From: Diplodia intermedia
Lineage: Eukaryota; Ascomycota; Dothideomycetes; Botryosphaeriales; Botryosphaeriaceae
Length of the DNA: 35,896 nucleotides
Reading direction: 5' to 3'
Assembly (NCBI GenBank): GCA_021495925.1
Contig: JAKEKT010000168.1
Coordinates: forward strand, 1 to 35,896
Below the pieces are notes generated by a model. It saw nothing but the letters and a program-made list of their open reading frames with translations, was not told where the DNA came from and searched no databases. A program made the position numbers and the translations under genes. Below, piece after piece: positions 31,031 through 35,896 of this stretch (positions are counted from its first letter, which is position 1; every line of letters starts with the position of its first letter).

Positions 31031-32005
31031 ATGCACCACTCTTTTGCACTTGTCAGCTTCCTTGTCCCGGCTGCTCTGGCCTTCTCGCACCTCGCTCGCG
31101 ATGATGGCAGACTGCCGGTGCACCAGGGCCTGCCCATCCGCCACAGAGATGGCGGACTCAAGCCGAAGCATCTCACTTGGTCTGCCCCAGGCGAGGGAGA
31201 CGGTGCGGCATCCCCGCCCAAGATGATGGACACATACTGACTCCCACAGTCCGCGCCCCTTGCCCTGCGCTGAACACATTGGCCAACCACGGCTTCCTCC
31301 CCCACGATGGCCGCAACATCACCCTCGACAAGGTCACCAGCGCCTTCGGCGACGGCCTCAACATCGACGCCACCCTCGCCGCAACCCTCTTTGCGGCCGC
31401 CCCCGCCACGAACCCCCTCCCCAACGCAACCGTAAGTGCACTCCCCCACACATCCGCCGACCACCAATCGCCGCTGAAACCCCACACCAGTGGTTCGACC
31501 TCGACATGCTCCAGCCCCACGACGTCATCGAGCACGACGCTAGCATGTCCCGCGCCGACGTCTACTTCAACCCGAGCAACCTCTTCGACGCCGACACTTT
31601 CGACTCCTTCCTCGGCTTCTTCGGCGCCAACGCAACCTTCCTCTCGGTCAACGCCACCGCCGCCGCCCGCACCCGACACGCGTATGCGATGAGCCAGATC
31701 AACCCCGAGTTCAACGTCACCGAGACGAACCTCCCCATCATGATGGGCGAGACGGCGCTGTCGATTCTCATGTGGGACGACACGCCCGGCGCGGAGAGGG
31801 ATCTGTTTGAGTATTTCTTCAGTAAGCGCGATGAAAGGACGTGGCTTGCGGGCGACGCTGACCGGATTGTGCAGGGAATGAGCGGTTTCCGACGGAGCTG
31901 GGCTGGACGCCGAGGTCGACGCCGATGACACTGGCGCAGTTGGTCGCGGTGAGGACGCAATTGACAGAAGCGAGCCCGGCTGATGTGCCCATGACATTCG
32001 AGTAG
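31031..32005 (+). CDS. Secreted heme-thiolate peroxidase (chloroperoxidase/UPO family)
   Basis: Four exons (31031-31202, 31250-31431, 31491-31821, 31875-32005) close a 271-residue frame. Introns are 47, 59 and 53 bp, each with a CTGAC/CTGAA-type branch; the first donor is the weaker GTGCGG, chosen because it joins GEGD to VRAPCPALNTLANHGFLP in frame. The start MHHSFALVSFLVPAALA is a signal peptide. Cys62 in the PCP motif is the proximal thiolate heme ligand of this family; EHDAS at 132-136 is the distal E-H-D motif, and the Glu in MMGETALSIL is a candidate acid-base residue. The end NERFPTELGW is also typical. Several N-x-S/T sites occur. The length fits the short unspecific-peroxygenase group, which uses peroxide to oxygenate or halogenate organic substrates outside the cell. 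Confidence 0.93.
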
Positions 32006-32398
32006 GGCTGGGTGTGAGAGTGTGGAGAGGCGGGGGACGACTGCGGTCTACGCACACTCGATGGCCATGGCGTTTTTCCATTTGGCGCGTGTCAGAATAT
32101 GACAATATGATTATATGACAGATACATGTAGCCTTGATCGTAAACGCGGATAATGTCTGCAAGCTGTCTAAAGCTTCCTCGAGATATTCTTAGGATTACA
32201 GTAGCTGAATCCATTGTCCGGACACAGACGTGAGTCTTGGATGCCGGAAATCATGTCCAGATGCATCGTCATGCTGTAATGAACATGTCACGTGATTCTG
32301 CCAAGCCTCGCTTCGGCCGCACTTCAGTCGCTCGCCCACACGCCACGTCGTCGATCCATCTGCTGCTCCAGCCCAAACTGCTCCAAACAGCTAGCGCC
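32006..32398. other. Intergenic region
   Basis: Holds the 3' end of the peroxidase gene, moderately AT-rich at 32095-32220, and the promoter/leader of the zinc-finger gene. Nothing specific seen. Confidence 0.5.
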
Positions 32399-33546
32399 AT
32401 GGGACTGGCCGGCTCCCGGCTCCGGCCCTCTGGTCAAGCAACGAGGCTCATCACGACCGTCCACAGTAAGCCTCGCCAAGCCCCCCCGCACTGCCTAGGC
32501 TGACGCACAAAGCCACCATCACCCGTCGCCAGCACAGCTCCAACGCCAACCCGTTCAAATGCCCCCACTGCACGCAAGCCTTCAAGTCGGAGAAAAGGCT
32601 CAAGATGCACGTCGAACCCACGCACTGCATACCAGCCCGGCTGACGTGCCCGCTCTGCACGGCCACGGCCGGCTTCGAGCGCCCACGGATGCTGGCCCAG
32701 CACATGCGCGACAAACACGCGGCGCGGGCGGCGGCGCTCGAGGCCGTCTACTCGCCGCTCGACCGATTCTTCCGCGCCCACGAGATGGACAACAGCCGCA
32801 GTCACATGCGGCTCGTGTACGTGGATGCGGACCTGCCGGACCATCTCTGGGTCAAGTGCTACGACCTCGTCGAGGAAAACATCTACAACGACGAGCGGGT
32901 GCTGGCCATGCCCAAGCATTTCCACTACGAACCCTTCCTGCCGCCGTCGGCGTCGTTTGCGCTGCTGCGGAAGGCCAGGCGCTGGGCTGACGGGTGGGAG
33001 TCGATGAAAAAGGCGCACGCCGACTACGGCGCCGCGCTGGTCGGCGAGCTGAGGCTGGCGTTTGGTAAACACGTCGGGGAGCTGGAGAGTTGGCGCAAGC
33101 TGTGCAAGGCCGTGGGCGTGCCGCCGAAGAGGCTGCCGGCCGACGTCGACCGGTGTCGCGAGCTGCTGCACGGCAAGCACATCAATCTGGTTGATTTGGC
33201 CTCCTGGGCGCGGTGGAGGGGCGACGAGGTGCAAGGGAAGATGGTGGCCGCCTTTGAATCCGCCTCCGCTCTCCACAGCTACGCGAAAAGAACGTGGAAG
33301 GCGTTCCCGAGAGAGTACCTGGAGACCGTGAAGTTGGACGACAGCCGCGCCCGAAGAGAGGTTGTTCCCTATTTGCTAGGGACCATGTTAGACGGTTGTA
33401 GGAAGAACCCGGCATTTGGTCTATATTCGGGCCCACCGCTGCGAGAGGATAAGCGCATGGAGCGCTTGAAGCGTGCGATTATAGAGTGGGAACGGAAAGT
33501 GGGGCCGAACAATGCCATAGGCCTCTCACTAAAAATGTTTGAGTAG
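32399..33546 (+). CDS. C2H2 zinc-finger protein with presequence-like N terminus
   Basis: Two exons (32399-32465, 32513-33546) close a 366-residue frame; the 47-bp intron has GTAAGC, CTGACG and AAAG. Two C2H2 fingers lie near the N terminus: Cys39, Cys42, His55, His60 (FKCPHCTQAFKSEKRLKMH) and Cys68, Cys71, His86, His91 (LTCPLC ... MLAQHMRDKH). The remaining 270 residues are an alpha-helical-looking domain with AHEMDNSRSHMRLVYVDADL and LESWRKLCKAVGVPP; no known domain recognised. The first 35 residues lack acids and are rich in Arg, Ser and Thr, ending TRRQHSS, which resembles a mitochondrial targeting sequence. Nuclear DNA binding is the default guess; a mitochondrial or RNA-binding role is possible. 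Confidence 0.85.
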
Positions 33547-34055
33547 AAGAAACCAAGACATGTGACTAAGATATCTTCTACGGATAGATCCCGTAAAAGG
33601 AAAGGTCATAAGTGGTCAAAGTAGAATATACTTAATCGTCGTTAATACGCTTACGTTATAAGTAGTAAGACAGCACTGGAGCTACCTATATAAGTAATCC
33701 TGACCAGCTGCGGCTCTAAGTAAAGGCGATTTGTGGCGCTTGCACTCTGGCGTATAAGCGGACGGGAGTAATGGCGGCACTACGCCGAAGCCAGGGGAAG
33801 GTGGCGGATTCGGAAGAACATCGCAGGCGGGCGTGTTGCAGACGAGCACGCCAACGGTTAATCTTATATGGTTGCATCATACGCTGCGTAGACCGGCACA
33901 TCCGCCTCGGCAGAAAGGATGACCTGCCCCATGTAAAACTGCAACGGGCTGGAAACAATCCCTACTACCTCGTCATAACCATAAACGAGCGTTGTAGTCT
34001 GGTAAACGAGTGTCGTGACTTCTGCAAGAAAACCGAGAGTAACACCATCGTCGCC
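33547..34055. other. Transition toward the distal AT-rich block, no supported gene
   Basis: AT content rises in steps here. The only sizable ORF (33771-34184 plus) is antisense to the EF-hand pseudogene and is rejected. Confidence 0.5.
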
Positions 34056-34350
34056 TCACTCAAGGCGGACCTCGTCAGCAGTGACGATGCCATCGCCATT
34101 CTTGTCATGCCTGGAGAAATCAGCTTCAAGCGGCTACATAGTGGAGGTGGCGCCACTACTTACTTGTTAAACCAGTTGACGTAGACCTGGTCGCCATCGG
34201 CAGCGCCCATGTACTGGGTGTACTAGAGCAAGGTAAGATTCCCAGTGCCATCGACGTTGGCAGCGCCGAAGGCCTCGGTGTCGGTGATTTCAGCCGTGTC
34301 CCCGGCCGCGCTATCCTCGCCTAACCCGGCGGCACGGCTGTAGCGGCAAC
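34056..34350 (-). pseudogene. Truncated EF-hand protein
   Basis: On the minus strand an exon (about 34350-34164) reads EDSAAGDTAEITDTEAFGAA then NVDGTGNLTLL, TAG, YTQYMGAADGDQVYVNWFNK. A 53-bp intron (34111-34163; GTAAGT, CTGATT, CTCCAG) joins it in frame to an exon (34110-34056) reading HDKNGDGIVTADEVRLE and a stop. DKNGDGIVTADE is a canonical calcium-binding EF-hand loop and VDGTGNLTLL a degenerate first loop. The TAG (34223-34225) could come from CAG. The 5' end is lost where the RIP block begins near 34345. The parent was probably a small two-EF-hand protein; whether it was secreted cannot be told. Confidence 0.65.
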
Positions 34351-35773
34351 CTACACTAAATCTTTAGCTATCTTACGGCTCGTTATTATAAATTTATAGT
34401 ATACCGCCTCTATAGACGTAGTAGAAGATGTTATAGCTACGGTACCTATAGTATAGCGTTTTCTAAATACTATTAATATACTTTTTATTATTCTAAGATA
34501 CGTAGTAGTAGGCCGTAGTAAATAAAGCTATAATAAAAAGAATAATAAAGATAATAATAAGCTATATTTAAATAAAAATAAATAATAATTAATTAAGCTA
34601 AAATATTTATAAATTTAGATATTTATAAATTTAATACCTCTATTTTTAAAATTTAATATCTTTATCGCTAATTATTAATATCTCTTTAAAAGTATAATCT
34701 ACTCTTTAGTTTTACTACTCTAGATTACTAAGTAAATTTAAAGACTAGTAAATCTATCTATTAAAGCTCTAATAATAATAGATAGATAAGTAGCTATTAT
34801 AAATAAGAATTAGTAGTTAAATAGATAAATAGCTATTATAAATAAAGATTAAGAAGATAGACTACTATCGACTAAAATATAAATAATTTAATAATACTAA
34901 GTCTATTTAAATAAGCTTACGTATAAATATTTAAGAAATATTACTTTATAAAATAAGTACTTCTACTAATACTACGTCTTATATATTAATCGTATCGCGA
35001 TATAACTTTATATATATTAAGAAAGATATATATAAATATCTAAAAAAAAGTTATATATAAAGAATAGCTAATTTAAATATAATATATAACTAGAAATATA
35101 GAAAGATATTAATAATTAGTAGTAGAAGTATTAAATTTTAAAAATAGAAATATTAAATTTATAAATATTTAAATTTAATTTCTTTATTTTAAAAATTTAA
35201 TTTTTTCTTTATTAATTATTAACTCTCTTCTTATATTAAATAAATTTAAAATATATTTAACTAGTATTTTAATAAAAAATATTAAAATTTTAAAATATCT
35301 AATACTAATCTTAGAAAGTTAAAGAGGCCCGCTTTAATAAAAATTAAGAATTAACGGCGAGAATTAATACTATATAATATACTTAATTAAAAATACTCTT
35401 TTTTAAGATCTAGTATACTATTAATTAATTATCTTTACTTAGTCTTAATAAGAGTTAATATTAATAAATATTAAAATACTTTAAACTTTACTTTATATCT
35501 TTATATAAATACTATTAATTAATAGATCTTACTTACTTAATTAAATACTATAAAAGGTTTAATCTAAAGTAAAACTAATATAAACTTAAATTTATTTTAT
35601 AATAAATATTACGGGCGCGCTCGATAAAGCTTAAAGAGAGAGAAGAAAGAGAAAAGAAAAGAAAATACTATTATTATAGTATTTACTATTACTATATTTA
35701 AGCTATATTTATAAAAATAATACTCTTATAATAATATTTATTAATTAATTATATAATAATTTTTTCTCTTCTT
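34345..35773. repeat. Distal RIP-decayed AT-rich subtelomere
   Basis: About 1.4 kb with A/T-only stretches, TA dominance and almost no CA/TG, the same signature as 1-2990. It holds an inverted repeat pair (34610-34683 and 35104-35177) and a short direct repeat (34784-34813 and 34823-34852). No intact gene is seen. Confidence 0.9.
34610..35177. repeat. Inverted repeat pair inside the distal RIP block
   Basis: The segment 35104-35177 matches the reverse complement of 34610-34683 at roughly 85 percent of positions, including AGATATTAATAATTAG and ATTAAATTTATAAATAT. About 420 bases separate the arms. A decayed element with terminal inverted repeats, or two inverted copies of one repeat, would explain it. 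Confidence 0.7.
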
Positions 35774-35896
35774 TTAGGGTTTTGGTTAGGGTTAGGGTTA
35801 GGGTTAGGGTTAGGGTTAGGGTTAGGGTTAGGGTTAGGGTTAGGGTTAGGGTTAGGGTTAGGGTTAGGGTTAGGGTTAGGGTTAGGGTTAGGGTTA
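35774..35896 (+). repeat. Telomere (TTAGGG)n
   Basis: A first TTAGGG at 35774-35779 is followed by a degenerate unit and then uninterrupted TTAGGG from 35786 to the window edge (about 18.5 units). The G-rich strand reads outward, so the right edge of the window is the physical chromosome end. Confidence 0.99.

Noticed and set aside
31173..32162. 329-codon minus-strand ORF
   Set aside because: It is antisense to the four-exon heme peroxidase, which has the PCP and EHD motifs and consistent splice sites.
32434..33276. 280-codon minus-strand ORF
   Set aside because: It is the shadow of the C2H2 zinc-finger coding exon.

Overview
This window is one end of a chromosome from a filamentous ascomycete (Pezizomycotina). 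The right edge is a run of the vertebrate/filamentous-fungus telomere repeat TTAGGG reading out to the end. Two blocks (about 1-2990 and 34345-35770) are extremely AT-rich and nearly lack CA and TG dinucleotides, the footprint of repeat-induced point mutation (RIP). Protein genes have short introns (47-95 bp) with GTRNGT-like donors, CTGAC/CTNAC-like branch sites and YAG acceptors. The class is probably Dothideomycetes, but that is inference.

Layout. 1-2990: RIP-decayed repeat block with three tRNA-length decayed units, a tandem array of long hairpins and a relic of a long reading frame. 2990-16400: GC-rich but gene-poor; the only firm gene is an intron-containing tRNA-Gly(GCC), with a few weak ORFs and a frameshifted relative of a PD-(D/E)xK-type protein. 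16400-33550: the gene-bearing part, holding an intact DUF7924-like PD-(D/E)xK protein, an alpha/beta-hydrolase-like pseudogene, a multi-spanning membrane protein, a secreted beta/gamma-crystallin-like protein and a secreted RNase T1 sharing a divergent promoter, a DUF3632-like protein, two tiny membrane proteins around an amber-interrupted ORF, a coiled-coil protein, a frameshifted ORF, a secreted heme-thiolate peroxidase and a C2H2 zinc-finger protein with a presequence-like N terminus. 33550-34345: an EF-hand pseudogene that runs into the distal RIP block. 34345-35896: RIP-decayed subtelomere and telomere.

The content is typical of an accessory subtelomere: small secreted proteins and extracellular enzymes, lineage-specific families, and many genes caught in decay. 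Several lesions (CAG to TAG, TGC to TAC, CAT to TAT, TG to TA between duplicated segments) are RIP-type changes, so mutation seems to have leaked from the AT-rich blocks into the GC-rich interior. Exon structures given for the multi-exon genes were checked for reading-frame closure by hand; family names rest on motif recognition, not on a database search.
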